Positions 9,369 through 17,513 of a stretch of DNA of 64,000 nucleotides are shown in pieces. Source of the DNA: Tatumella punctata (GTDB lineage Bacteria; Pseudomonadota; Gammaproteobacteria; Enterobacterales; Enterobacteriaceae). Made by a program: the position numbers and the translations under genes. Location: contig NZ_BAAAFW010000059.1 of assembly GCF_039523735.1 (NCBI RefSeq), forward strand, positions 124,001 to 188,000, given 5' to 3'. Numbering within the stretch: the first letter of the stretch is position 1; every line of letters starts with the position of its first letter. The notes under the pieces are model-generated. The model searched no databases. It was given only the letters and a program-made list of their open reading frames with translations, and had not been told where the DNA came from.

Positions 9369-10113
9369 GTGCCGCCTGAGTGCGTTTTGCCCTGCGGAAC
9401 AGACTGCCAGGAATACGCTCGTGCGCTTTGCACTTATTCGCCACCGTGTTCAGCCAGGCGAAACGGCAGAGAGCGGGCTGACTTTTTATACCCTGTATAT
9501 ACACCTGTGCCCTGGCTGGCTTACCCGCAGCAGGACAGCACGCTGTTCAGGGTGGCTGACGGGCAGCACCTGAAGGCGTATGTGGATAAATCCCGGCAAC
9601 GGGCGGCAGTATGTGCACAAATCTCAGGTTAAAACTTTAGAAGGTAAGTTGACTTACAACGCTGAAGGAAATGATATTTCATCATCTCTATATGATAGCC
9701 GGGTTATTCACTGGCCGGGTAATGATCTTTCAGGCGTAATACCTGGTCGTGGTTATGATATGGGGGGACGTACTGAGAACGATGTATATAATGATATGAT
9801 TGCATCAGGCATACCTAACCCTCAGGCTGTTAAAATATCAAAATGCGCAGGACTTAAAGGCGTTGCTGCTCGTGATCATGTAAGTACTGTTAATTCTGCA
9901 TATATAAATGATGAATCTTTAAAGCAGGCGTTAGTAAACAACATTAAAACGTCCCAGAGGGATTGGATTAAATTCAGGGATTCTGATTGTAAGTTATACT
10001 CATTCCAGATAGATAACAAAAGCCCGGCATATCAAACGACCGTCAATCAGTGTGTTGCAAAAATGTCAGAAACCAGAGGGGAAGAGTTGGCTGAGCTTTC
10101 TGGCAACATGTAA
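9369..10113 (+). pseudogene. Frameshifted remnant: pesticin-like muramidase piece joined to an LprI-like piece
   Basis: Two overlapping frames form one broken gene. The first frame ends its coherent part with RVADGQHLKAYVD at 9587. Removing one A from the AAA at 9588-9590 continues into NPGNGRQYVHKSQV in the second frame. Next comes a stretch like the N-terminal half of the pesticin C-terminal lysozyme fold (YNAEGND, RVIHWPGND, GRGYDMGGR, AGLKG). After about 9895 the protein becomes the C-terminal half of an LprI/DUF1311 lysozyme-inhibitor domain (SQRDWIKFRDSDC, then a second Cys and RGEELAEL). The catalytic half of the muramidase and the N-terminal half of LprI are missing. No credible start codon or ribosome binding site was found. 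Codon use is AT-richer than in the neighbours, suggesting transferred DNA. It is probably a decayed T6SS or bacteriocin muramidase and inhibitor pair fused by deletion. Confidence 0.65.
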
Positions 10114-10131
10114 GCTATGGAAATAAATTTT

Positions 10132-10158
10132 AAAAGGGTCTTTCTGAGATCCTTTTTT
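10132..10158 (+). terminator. Rho-independent terminator after the muramidase remnant
   Basis: A 10-base-pair stem (10132-10141 with 10147-10156, one G-U pair) closes a 5-base loop and runs into six T's. It is a strong canonical terminator. Confidence 0.85.
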
Positions 10159-10597
10159 ATGTTTTTAACTTCCATATCCCGCTCTTTTTGTAAAATGTCG
10201 TATTTTGCAGCTTCGCTCCCATTGGGAAAAAATGTTGGACCTTGTTATGCCTGCGGGTCTTGAGCGGAGTGCTTCACATGCATAGCACTCCATTCTGTCT
10301 AAAAAAAACCCTTAACGCAGGATGTTTTCCGTTTTCCGGCCAGAACCCGGACAGCTTCTTTTTAGTGCATTCCTTCTGCGGTTGCATTATTTTGGTGTTT
10401 TTATCAAATCATTTAAAAACAGCAGGTTATATTTATTCTTTGCGATTGATTTCAAATTTATCGTCTGTTCGGCAGGAAATTTTTTTCCGTCCCCGTTAAA
10501 CGCATTTTATTTCGCAAAATATCTGGCACGCATTCTGCATTATCCAGTCAGACGGTATTTTCATTGTTTGTACTGCATGACTGAATAAGGTGTGTCT
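10159..10597. other. Intergenic region upstream of the catabolic cluster
   Basis: About 440 AT-rich bases with only unconvincing short frames (10242-10499, 10322-10588). It presumably holds the promoter of the cluster starting at 10598. I could not assign a clear -35/-10 pair or operator. Confidence 0.5.
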
Positions 10598-12070
10598 ATG
10601 TTAAGTTTCGACCCGAATAAGGTTGAGTTCAGCACCGGGAATTATATTGACGGACAGTATTGTCATAAAAACCAGGGGCAGATTCCGGTACACCGGCCAT
10701 CTGACGGACAAAGCTATGCCGATATTCCGGAAAGCGGTGCACAGGTGGTTGCTCAGGCAGTTGAAATAGCGGAACAGCAACGTATCCGCAGCGGCTGGTC
10801 AGAGGCATCGCCACGTCAGCGCGGGGCAGTATTACGCCGCTGGGCCGATTTAATTGAAGCCGATGCGCCTTATCTTGGCCAGCTCGAAGCTCTGGGATCA
10901 ACACGGCCGATCAGCGACGTGATTCATCACGAAATTCCCTTTACGGCAGAAGCGATCCGTTTTTACGGCGAGTGTGCGGATAAATACAGCGGTGACCTGT
11001 TACCGACCCGTAAAGACAGCCTCGGGATGCTGGTGCCTGAACCTTACGGGGTGGTCGGGGCGATTACTCCGTGGAACTTCCCGTTATCGATGGCGTCGTG
11101 GAAATGCGGACCGGCGCTGGCGGCGGGCAACGGGGTGGTGCTGAAACCTTCAGAACTGACGCCATTTTCCACCCTGCGGCTGGCCGAATTGGCAGTACAG
11201 GCCGGCCTGCCTGCCGGGGTACTGAATATTGTTCAGGGCAGCGGCAGGCATACCGGCAGTGCACTGGTGAAACATCCGCAGGTCCGCAAGGTTTCCTTTA
11301 CCGGTTCGACGGCGACCGGGGCGCAAATCATGAGTGACGCCGGATTTAATGGTATGAAGCCTGTCACCCTCGAACTGGGCGGTAAAAGCCCGCAACTGGT
11401 CTTTAACGATGCCGGTGACCCGGCAGAGGTGGCCGCGCGGATCCTGCGCGGATTTACCGCCAATGGCGGCCAGGCCTGTGTTGCCGGAACACGGCTGGTT
11501 GTGCAGCGTGGTATCGCCCCGGCACTGATCGATCATCTGCTGCAGTTATGTCAGTCATTCCGTCCCGCCAATACCTGGCAGGGATCCTGCCAATACTCCC
11601 CGTTAATCGACCAGCGTCAGGGCGAGAAAGTGCAGCGTCTGGTGCAGCAGTGTTGTGAACAGGGCGGGGAAATTCTGACCGGCGGCCAGCGCTTTGCCGG
11701 GACAGAACAGGGCTGGTTCTGGCAGCCAACCCTGCTGAGCGGCGTGGCAGCGGATAATTGTGCGGTACAGGAAGAGATTTTTGGTCCGGTACTGACGGTG
11801 CAGTATTTCGATGACGAAGATGAAGGGATCGCCCTGGCACAGCATGAAACCTATGGCCTGTGTGCCGGAGTACATACCCTCAGTTTACCGGTGGCGATGC
11901 GGGCCATGCAGTCGCTGAATGCGGGCACCGTATGGATTAACCGTTATGGCCGCAGTGGTGACTTTATTATTCCGACCGGCGGATTTATGGGGTCGGGTAT
12001 CGGTAAAGATCTGGGACGTCAGGCTTTCCAGGCCTGTCAGCGCCAGAAAAGTGTACTGATCGATTTTTAG
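10598..12070 (+). CDS. NAD(P)-dependent aldehyde dehydrogenase
   Basis: A 490-residue member of the ALDH superfamily, which oxidises an aldehyde to a carboxylate with NAD(P). Catalytic features are all present: the PWNFPLSM Asn region, the cofactor-binding SFTGSTATG, the general-base Glu in LELGGKSP, and the nucleophilic Cys in GGQACVAGTR. Late motifs EEIFGPVLTVQ and GTVWINRYGR also fit. The ATG at 10598 follows TAAGG by 7 bases and is preferred over an in-frame GTG at 10592. It is the first gene of a long co-oriented cluster with a HAD hydrolase, amine-type FAD oxidoreductases and a peptide importer. A product aldehyde from oxidative deamination is a plausible substrate. Confidence 0.92.
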   Translation: MLSFDPNKVEFSTGNYIDGQYCHKNQGQIPVHRPSDGQSYADIPESGAQVVAQAVEIAEQQRIRSGWSEASPRQRGAVLRRWADLIEADAPYLGQLEALGSTRPISDVIHHEIPFTAEAIRFYGECADKYSGDLLPTRKDSLGMLVPEPYGVVGAITPWNFPLSMASWKCGPALAAGNGVVLKPSELTPFSTLRLAELAVQAGLPAGVLNIVQGSGRHTGSALVKHPQVRKVSFTGSTATGAQIMSDAGFNGMKPVTLELGGKSPQLVFNDAGDPAEVAARILRGFTANGGQACVAGTRLVVQRGIAPALIDHLLQLCQSFRPANTWQGSCQYSPLIDQRQGEKVQRLVQQCCEQGGEILTGGQRFAGTEQGWFWQPTLLSGVAADNCAVQEEIFGPVLTVQYFDDEDEGIALAQHETYGLCAGVHTLSLPVAMRAMQSLNAGTVWINRYGRSGDFIIPTGGFMGSGIGKDLGRQAFQACQRQKSVLIDF

Positions 12071-12096
12071 TTCTGTCTGTTAACGGAGACCACGCT

Positions 12097-12765
12097 ATGC
12101 CTGTGTTTACCCCGAAGTTTATTACCTTTGACTGCTACGGCACCCTGATTAATTTTGATATGGCAGGTGCCGCACGCCGCTGTTTTGCCGACCGGGTCGG
12201 GGCAGATGTTATGCCGGCCTTTATCAGCGACTTTGCCCGTTTTCGGTTAGATGGAGTGCTGGGAGCCTGGAAACCTTACTATGAGGTGGTCAGTAATGCC
12301 CTGCAAAGATCCTGTCATAAATGGAAAGCCGAATGGCAACCGGCCGACAGTGATTTTATTTATGCCGACTGTAAAACCTGGACTGCACATCCGGATGTGC
12401 CCGGCGGGCTGCAAAAAATTGCCTCTGAGATCCCGTTAGTACTGCTGACCAACTCTATGAACGATTTGATACCCCACCATGTACCGCGCCTGGGGGCACC
12501 GATATATATGACCATCACCGCCGAGGAGACCGGCGCTTACAAGCCGGCGATGCGTGGTTTTGAATATATGCTCGACAAACTGGGCTGCGGACCGGACCAG
12601 ATCCTGCATGTTTCCTCCAGCCTGCGTTACGACCTGATGACCGCCCATGATCTGGGGATCACCCATAAAGTCTTCGTTAACCGCGGTCATGAACCCGGCT
12701 GTCCTGAATATGGTTACAGTGAAATTCAGGATATCAGCGAACTGCCCGCAATCGTCGGTCTGTGA
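12097..12765 (+). CDS. HAD-superfamily type II haloacid dehalogenase-like hydrolase
   Basis: A 222-residue protein of the L-2-haloacid dehalogenase subfamily. Motif I TFDCYGTLI holds the nucleophilic Asp, motif II is LLTNSMND, and a conserved Lys sits in GAYKPAMRGF. Motif III is atypical: HVSSSLRYDLMTAHDLG. True haloacid dehalogenases release halide from 2-haloacids, but many members of this branch in amino-acid catabolic clusters are of unknown function. It lies 26 bases after the aldehyde dehydrogenase and 16 bases before an FAD oxidoreductase, so it is within one operon. Confidence 0.85.
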   Translation: MPVFTPKFITFDCYGTLINFDMAGAARRCFADRVGADVMPAFISDFARFRLDGVLGAWKPYYEVVSNALQRSCHKWKAEWQPADSDFIYADCKTWTAHPDVPGGLQKIASEIPLVLLTNSMNDLIPHHVPRLGAPIYMTITAEETGAYKPAMRGFEYMLDKLGCGPDQILHVSSSLRYDLMTAHDLGITHKVFVNRGHEPGCPEYGYSEIQDISELPAIVGL

Positions 12766-12781
12766 CAGGAGTGTAATCCCC

Positions 12782-14059
12782 ATGAAACTGGAATCATTCT
12801 GGCAACACACCGCCCCGGAATTTCACGGGGGATGTCAGCAACCGTTACCCGCCAGGGCGGATGTGGTGGTGATCGGTGCCGGGTTCAGTGGCATCTCAGC
12901 GGCCCGTCAGCTCGCCCGCCAGGGACTGGAGGTGGTGGTGCTGGAAAGGGAGCAGGTGATGAGCCAGGCTTCCGGGCGGAACGGCGGCCACTGTAACAGT
13001 GGCGTGGCACAGAATTTTGCGGCACTGGTAGCAAAGAAAGGACTGGAGACCGCCACCAGATTTTACCGTGCTTACGATGATGCGGTCAGTTATGTGCAAT
13101 CCCTGATCAGCGAAGAGTCTATCGATTGTGATTTCCGCCTGTGCGGCAAAATAAAACTGGCGAGTAAACCCGGCCATTTCGCCTCCCTGCAGTCAGCCGC
13201 CGAACTGATGCGCAAAACCGTCGATCCGGAGGTGGAATTACTCTCTGCCAGTGAGATCCGCGATGAAGTCGGCAGTGATGCTTTCCACGGGGGATTACTG
13301 CAAAGGCGTGGCGGGCAGATGCATATGGGCAAATTCGGGACCGGGCTGGCAGAGTCTGCCGCCAGCGCCGGGGCCCGGATTTTTGAACAGCACGAAGTCA
13401 CCGGACTGACCCGGCTGGCAGGTTATCAGCACCGGGTGACTACGGCGCACGGCAGTATTGTTGCCGATAAAGTCCTGCTGACCTCCGGCTGTTCAAACCA
13501 GGGGCCTTTCCCGTGGTTTCAGCGGCGGATTGTGCCGGTCGGCAGTTTTATTATCACTACAGCCCCCCTGGCGGCACAGACCTTACAGCGTCTGTTGCCA
13601 AAAGACCGCACTTATGTCACCTCGATGAATATCGGTAATTATTTCCGTACCACCGCTGACCGGCGGCTGGTGTTTGGTGGCCGGGCCCGTTTCTCTGTCA
13701 GTAATCCCGCACAGGACCAGCGCAGCGGCGACATCCTGCGCACCTCAATGCAACGTCTGTTTCCGCAACTGGCAGATACGCCTGTCGACTATTGCTGGGG
13801 CGGGATGGTGGATATGAGCGCCGATCGGCTGCCCCATGCGGGTGAGCAGGACGGACTGTTTTACACCATGGGTTATAGCGGACACGGCACTCAGATGTCC
13901 GTATTGATGGGAAAAGTGATGGCAGACCTGATCAGCGGCGCCTCTGACAACAACCCATGGCAAAGCCATGGCTGGCCGGCGGTGCCGGGGTATTTTGGCA
14001 AGCCCTGGTTTCTGCCCCTGACCGGACTGTATTACCAAACGAAAGATCGCCTGTTCTGA
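12782..14059 (+). CDS. DadA/PuuB-like FAD-dependent amine or D-amino-acid oxidoreductase
   Basis: A 425-residue DAO-family flavoprotein. The FAD-binding motif is VVVIGAGFSGISAA near residue 30, with SGRNGGHCNSG downstream as in gamma-glutamylputrescine oxidase (PuuB-type) enzymes. The late YCWGGMVDMSADRLPHAG and YSGHGTQMS complete the family pattern. These enzymes oxidise the C-N bond of an amine or secondary amino acid, giving an imine that hydrolyses to aldehyde or keto acid plus amine. That fits the aldehyde dehydrogenase two genes upstream. The ATG at 12782 follows AGGAG (12770-12774) by 7 bases. A longer frame back to 12647 overlaps the HAD gene and is not preferred. Confidence 0.88.
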   Translation: MKLESFWQHTAPEFHGGCQQPLPARADVVVIGAGFSGISAARQLARQGLEVVVLEREQVMSQASGRNGGHCNSGVAQNFAALVAKKGLETATRFYRAYDDAVSYVQSLISEESIDCDFRLCGKIKLASKPGHFASLQSAAELMRKTVDPEVELLSASEIRDEVGSDAFHGGLLQRRGGQMHMGKFGTGLAESAASAGARIFEQHEVTGLTRLAGYQHRVTTAHGSIVADKVLLTSGCSNQGPFPWFQRRIVPVGSFIITTAPLAAQTLQRLLPKDRTYVTSMNIGNYFRTTADRRLVFGGRARFSVSNPAQDQRSGDILRTSMQRLFPQLADTPVDYCWGGMVDMSADRLPHAGEQDGLFYTMGYSGHGTQMSVLMGKVMADLISGASDNNPWQSHGWPAVPGYFGKPWFLPLTGLYYQTKDRLF

Positions 14060-14089
14060 CAACAAAAATCGTGATGTGGAGAGGATCGG

Positions 14090-15694
14090 ATGAAAAAAGA
14101 TAACGGACAGTCCCTGAGTCATGTTCAGCTGAATAGCCTGCTGCAAAAGGGGTCTTTATCGCGGCGTAGTCTGCTGAAAATGTTATCTGCCGGGGCGGTA
14201 CTCAGCAGCGGAATTATTGGTTTTCCTGAACTGGCCATCGCCGAAAGCGCTCCGCTAAAAGGCGGTAAAATGCGTGCGGCCATGTCCAACTCATCGGCCA
14301 CTGATACTCTGGACCCGGCCAAAGCCAATAACAGTGCCGATTACACCCGCCAGTTTATGTTTTACAACGCCCTGACCGAAATTGATGATCAGCTGGTGGC
14401 AAAACCGGCACTGGCATCATCGGTGCATTCTGATGACGGCATCAGCTGGCAGATTACCCTGCGGCCGGGGGTCAGTTTCCACCACGGAAAATCCCTGACC
14501 GCAGACGATGTGGTCTGGTCGCTGGCCCGCCATAAAGACCCGGCGGTGGCGTCGAATGTGTTTGCCCTGGCACAGCAATTTAAAACTATTTCGGCGGTTA
14601 ACCCTCAGCAAGTCTCGATTGTGCTGGAAGGCGCTAATTTTGATTTGCCGCTGATGCTGGCATTGCCATCATTCCTGATTGTGCCGGCGAATACCACGGA
14701 CTTCAGTAAAGGGATTGGCACCGGACCTTTTGTCTGCCAGACCTTTGTCCCGGGCATGCATACAATTGGTACCCGTAACCCGGATTACTGGAAACCCGGC
14801 CTGCCGCACCTTGACCAGCTGGAACTGCTGGGGGTGTCTGACCAGGCGGCGCGGGTGAATGGCCTGATGTCCGGTGACCTGCATATCTGTTCAGCCATCA
14901 GTCCCGGCTATGCCCGACAGCTGAATGCCAGCGGCGGGCAGTGCAAAATTCTGGAGAGTAAGTCCGGGATGTATACGGACCTGATTATCCGTACCGATAC
15001 GGCACCGGGCAGCAACCCTGATTTTGTGATGGCGATGAAGTATCTGCAGCCGCGTGAAATGATGGTGAAAACGGCCCTGCAGGGATACGGCACGGTCGCC
15101 AATGATACCCCGGTTCCGCCGTGGCACCCCCTGTATAACGCTGATCTGAAACCCCGGCCGGTCGATACAGATAAAGCCCGTTTTTACCTGAAAAAAGCGG
15201 GTATGGAAGGGGCCAGGGTGGAGGTTATTACCGCGCCGACCCTCGACGGTGCCATCGAAGGCGGCCTGATGATGCAAAACATCGCACAGCAGGCCGGACT
15301 GAACCTGAATGTACGGCGGGTGCCTTATGAAGGTTACTGGTCGGCCCACTGGATGAAAGATCCTGTCGGCTATGGGTCGATTAACCCGCGCCCGACGCTG
15401 GATCTCTCGTTTTCCCAGTTCTACCTGTCAGGGTCGGCCAATAACGAATCAAAATGGAAAAATCCGCAATTTGACCAGTTAGTGGTTGCAGCGCGCGGGG
15501 TGCAGGATCCGGTCAAACGCAAACAGATGTACGACGATATGCAGACGCTGATTTATGACCACTGCGGTACGCTGATCCCGATGTTTGTCAGTTCACTGGA
15601 TGGCTACAGCAGCAAGGTTCAGGGGCTGAAAGCATGGCCTGCGGGAATGATGATGGGTTACCGCTTCCATGAGAATGTCTGGCTGTCTGCCTGA
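14090..15694 (+). CDS. Peptide/nickel-type ABC transporter substrate-binding protein (family 5), Tat-type signal
   Basis: A 534-residue family 5 binding protein (DppA/OppA type). It begins with a twin-arginine-like signal SRRSLLKMLSAG and a hydrophobic segment ending around residue 46. Family hallmarks follow: a first lobe with LDPAKANNSADYTRQ, LRPGVSFHHGKSLTADDVVWS, and the late LIYDHCGTLIPMF. It delivers peptides or other small amide compounds to the permeases encoded directly downstream. Gaps of 30 bases before and 14 bases after place it in the same operon as the FAD oxidoreductase and permeases. The GAGG ribosome site precedes ATG 14090. Confidence 0.92.
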   Translation: MKKDNGQSLSHVQLNSLLQKGSLSRRSLLKMLSAGAVLSSGIIGFPELAIAESAPLKGGKMRAAMSNSSATDTLDPAKANNSADYTRQFMFYNALTEIDDQLVAKPALASSVHSDDGISWQITLRPGVSFHHGKSLTADDVVWSLARHKDPAVASNVFALAQQFKTISAVNPQQVSIVLEGANFDLPLMLALPSFLIVPANTTDFSKGIGTGPFVCQTFVPGMHTIGTRNPDYWKPGLPHLDQLELLGVSDQAARVNGLMSGDLHICSAISPGYARQLNASGGQCKILESKSGMYTDLIIRTDTAPGSNPDFVMAMKYLQPREMMVKTALQGYGTVANDTPVPPWHPLYNADLKPRPVDTDKARFYLKKAGMEGARVEVITAPTLDGAIEGGLMMQNIAQQAGLNLNVRRVPYEGYWSAHWMKDPVGYGSINPRPTLDLSFSQFYLSGSANNESKWKNPQFDQLVVAARGVQDPVKRKQMYDDMQTLIYDHCGTLIPMFVSSLDGYSSKVQGLKAWPAGMMMGYRFHENVWLSA

Positions 15695-15708
15695 GTAAGG
15701 AGTGTGCG

Positions 15709-16662
15709 ATGAACCGTTATATGTTGTTGCTGATTGCCCGGCGTATCGGGGCGGGACTGCTGACACTGGTTATTGTTTCGATGGTGGTGTTTTTTATCAC
15801 CAGTTTATTACCGGGCGATGCCGCTCAGATGATCCTCGGGCAAAATGCCACACCGCAGACGGTTGCTGCATTGCGTCACCAACTTGGCCTGGACCAGCCA
15901 TTACTGGTCCGCTATTACCACTGGTTTACCGGTCTGTTCTCCGGCAATTTCGGCATATCGTTTGCCAGCCGTATCCCGGTGGCACAGCTGATCGCCGCCC
16001 GTATCCCGGCGACCCTGGAACTGGCCGCGGCCACCAGCCTGGTGTCGGTGCCGCTGGCCCTGTTTATCGGCATTACCGCCGCCATGCAACGGGATAAGTG
16101 GCCGGATAAACTGCTGGTCAGCGGCACGATGGCGACCGTGGCGGTCCCGGAATTCCTGATTGCCACCGTGGCGGTGATGATTTTTGCGGTGCGTCTGCAC
16201 TGGGTCCCTGCGATGTCGTTCGGCAGCCCTGAGCCGGGCATGCTCAGTTTTATTAACACCTATGCACTGCCGGTGCTGACCCTGTGCTGTGTACTGACAG
16301 CACAGATGGCCCGCATGACCCGTGCCGCCATTATCAGTCAGTTGGACAGTCCTTATATAGAAATGGCGATACTGAAAGGCGTCTCCCCGGTACGCGCCGT
16401 TATGCGCCATGCTTTACCTAATGCGGCCGGTGCCATCGCCAATGCCATCTCCCTGAGCCTGTCCTACCTGTTTGGCGGGGTGATCATTATCGAAAACATT
16501 TTCAACTATCCGGGGCTGGCCAGCCAGCTGGTGGATGCGGTCAGTAACCGTGACCTGCCGGTGGTACAAATCTGTGTGATGCTGTTTGCCGGTTGCTACC
16601 TGTTGTTATTGCTGCTGGCGGACATTGTCACTATCGCGTTTAACCCGAAATGGAGGGGCTGA
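15709..16662 (+). CDS. DppB-like ABC transporter permease
   Basis: A 317-residue inner-membrane permease of the dipeptide/oligopeptide/nickel importer class. It has six predicted helices, the family N-terminus (IARRIGAGLLTLVIVSM), PGDAAQMIL near residue 35 and a cytoplasmic EAA-like loop around residue 220 (AILKGVSPVRAVMRHALPNA). It would pair with the downstream permease to form the channel. Its stop overlaps the start of that gene by one base (TGATG). Confidence 0.93.
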   Translation: MNRYMLLLIARRIGAGLLTLVIVSMVVFFITSLLPGDAAQMILGQNATPQTVAALRHQLGLDQPLLVRYYHWFTGLFSGNFGISFASRIPVAQLIAARIPATLELAAATSLVSVPLALFIGITAAMQRDKWPDKLLVSGTMATVAVPEFLIATVAVMIFAVRLHWVPAMSFGSPEPGMLSFINTYALPVLTLCCVLTAQMARMTRAAIISQLDSPYIEMAILKGVSPVRAVMRHALPNAAGAIANAISLSLSYLFGGVIIIENIFNYPGLASQLVDAVSNRDLPVVQICVMLFAGCYLLLLLLADIVTIAFNPKWRG

Positions 16663-17513
16663 TGAGATATTTAAGCGCAGCGTGGCATTTTTTTGTCGCC
16701 TTAACACCGGCAGGCCGTCTGGGGCTACTGGTGTCATTATTCTGGGTAGTGATCGCGATTGCCGGACAGGCACTGGCCCCGTATCCGGTGAATGATATCG
16801 GCGCCGGCCCTCTGTTCGGCGGTATGTCAGCCCATTACTGGCTGGGTACCGACTACCTGGGTCGCGATATCTTAAGCCGCATTATCGCCGGCAGCCGTTA
16901 CTCCATCGGGCTGGCCCTGACTTCCGCAATACTGGCCAGTGTGATCGGCACCTTACTGGCCCTGCTGGCGGCAGTTTCCGGCAGCTGGCTGGAGGAAATC
17001 CTTGGCCGGATTAACGATGCGCTGCTGGTGCTGCCGGGTAAAGTGATGTCCCTGATGATCGTGGCAGTGTTTGGTTCTTCACTGCCAATGCTGATTATTA
17101 CCGCCGTCTTTACCTACTGGCCGGGGGCGTACCGGATAGCTTTTGCACTGGCCAGCCAGTTGCGCAATATGGACTATGTGCGGGCCTCGGCATTGCGCGG
17201 CGAAAGTCGCTGGTATCTGGCAATCCATGAAATTTTACCGAATATGATCCATCCGATGCTGACCGACTTCGGCTTACGTTTTGTCTATATCGTGCTGTTG
17301 CTCAGTGGTCTGAGCTTTCTCGGGCTGGGTGTGCAGCCGCCTCAGGCCGACTGGGGCAGCCTGGTACGTGAAAATCTGCAGGGGCTGTTTGACGGTTCTC
17401 CGGCGATCCTGATGCCTGCGCTGGCCATTGCCAGCCTGACCATCGGCGTCAACCTGTTTATTGACAGCCTGCAAAATATGCGTCCGTTAGTGCGGGTTCA
17501 GGAGGGAGTATGA
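16662..17513 (+). CDS. DppC-like ABC transporter permease
   Basis: A 283-residue permease, partner of the preceding DppB-like protein. It has the family signature HYWLGTDYLGRDILSRIIAG after the first helix, an EAA-like loop (ASALRGESRWYLAIHEILPN) and the C-terminal GLGVQPPQADWGSLV. The ATG at 16662, which shares one base with the upstream stop, is preferred over an earlier in-frame start inside the previous gene. GAGG lies 7-10 bases upstream. Its end overlaps the ATPase gene by four bases (ATGA). Confidence 0.93.
   Translation: MRYLSAAWHFFVALTPAGRLGLLVSLFWVVIAIAGQALAPYPVNDIGAGPLFGGMSAHYWLGTDYLGRDILSRIIAGSRYSIGLALTSAILASVIGTLLALLAAVSGSWLEEILGRINDALLVLPGKVMSLMIVAVFGSSLPMLIITAVFTYWPGAYRIAFALASQLRNMDYVRASALRGESRWYLAIHEILPNMIHPMLTDFGLRFVYIVLLLSGLSFLGLGVQPPQADWGSLVRENLQGLFDGSPAILMPALAIASLTIGVNLFIDSLQNMRPLVRVQEGV

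Noticed and set aside
9304..9504. Minus-strand frame opposite the muramidase remnant
   Set aside because: Its sequence looks like an antisense shadow of the degraded plus-strand reading; no ribosome site or domain.
10242..10588. Two overlapping plus-strand frames before the aldehyde dehydrogenase
   Set aside because: Biased Phe/Leu/Ser composition, no ribosome site, promoter location.
15702..16410. Long alternative frames over the DppB-like permease
   Set aside because: Low-complexity His/Gly/Arg-rich translations typical of the wrong frame of a membrane protein gene.
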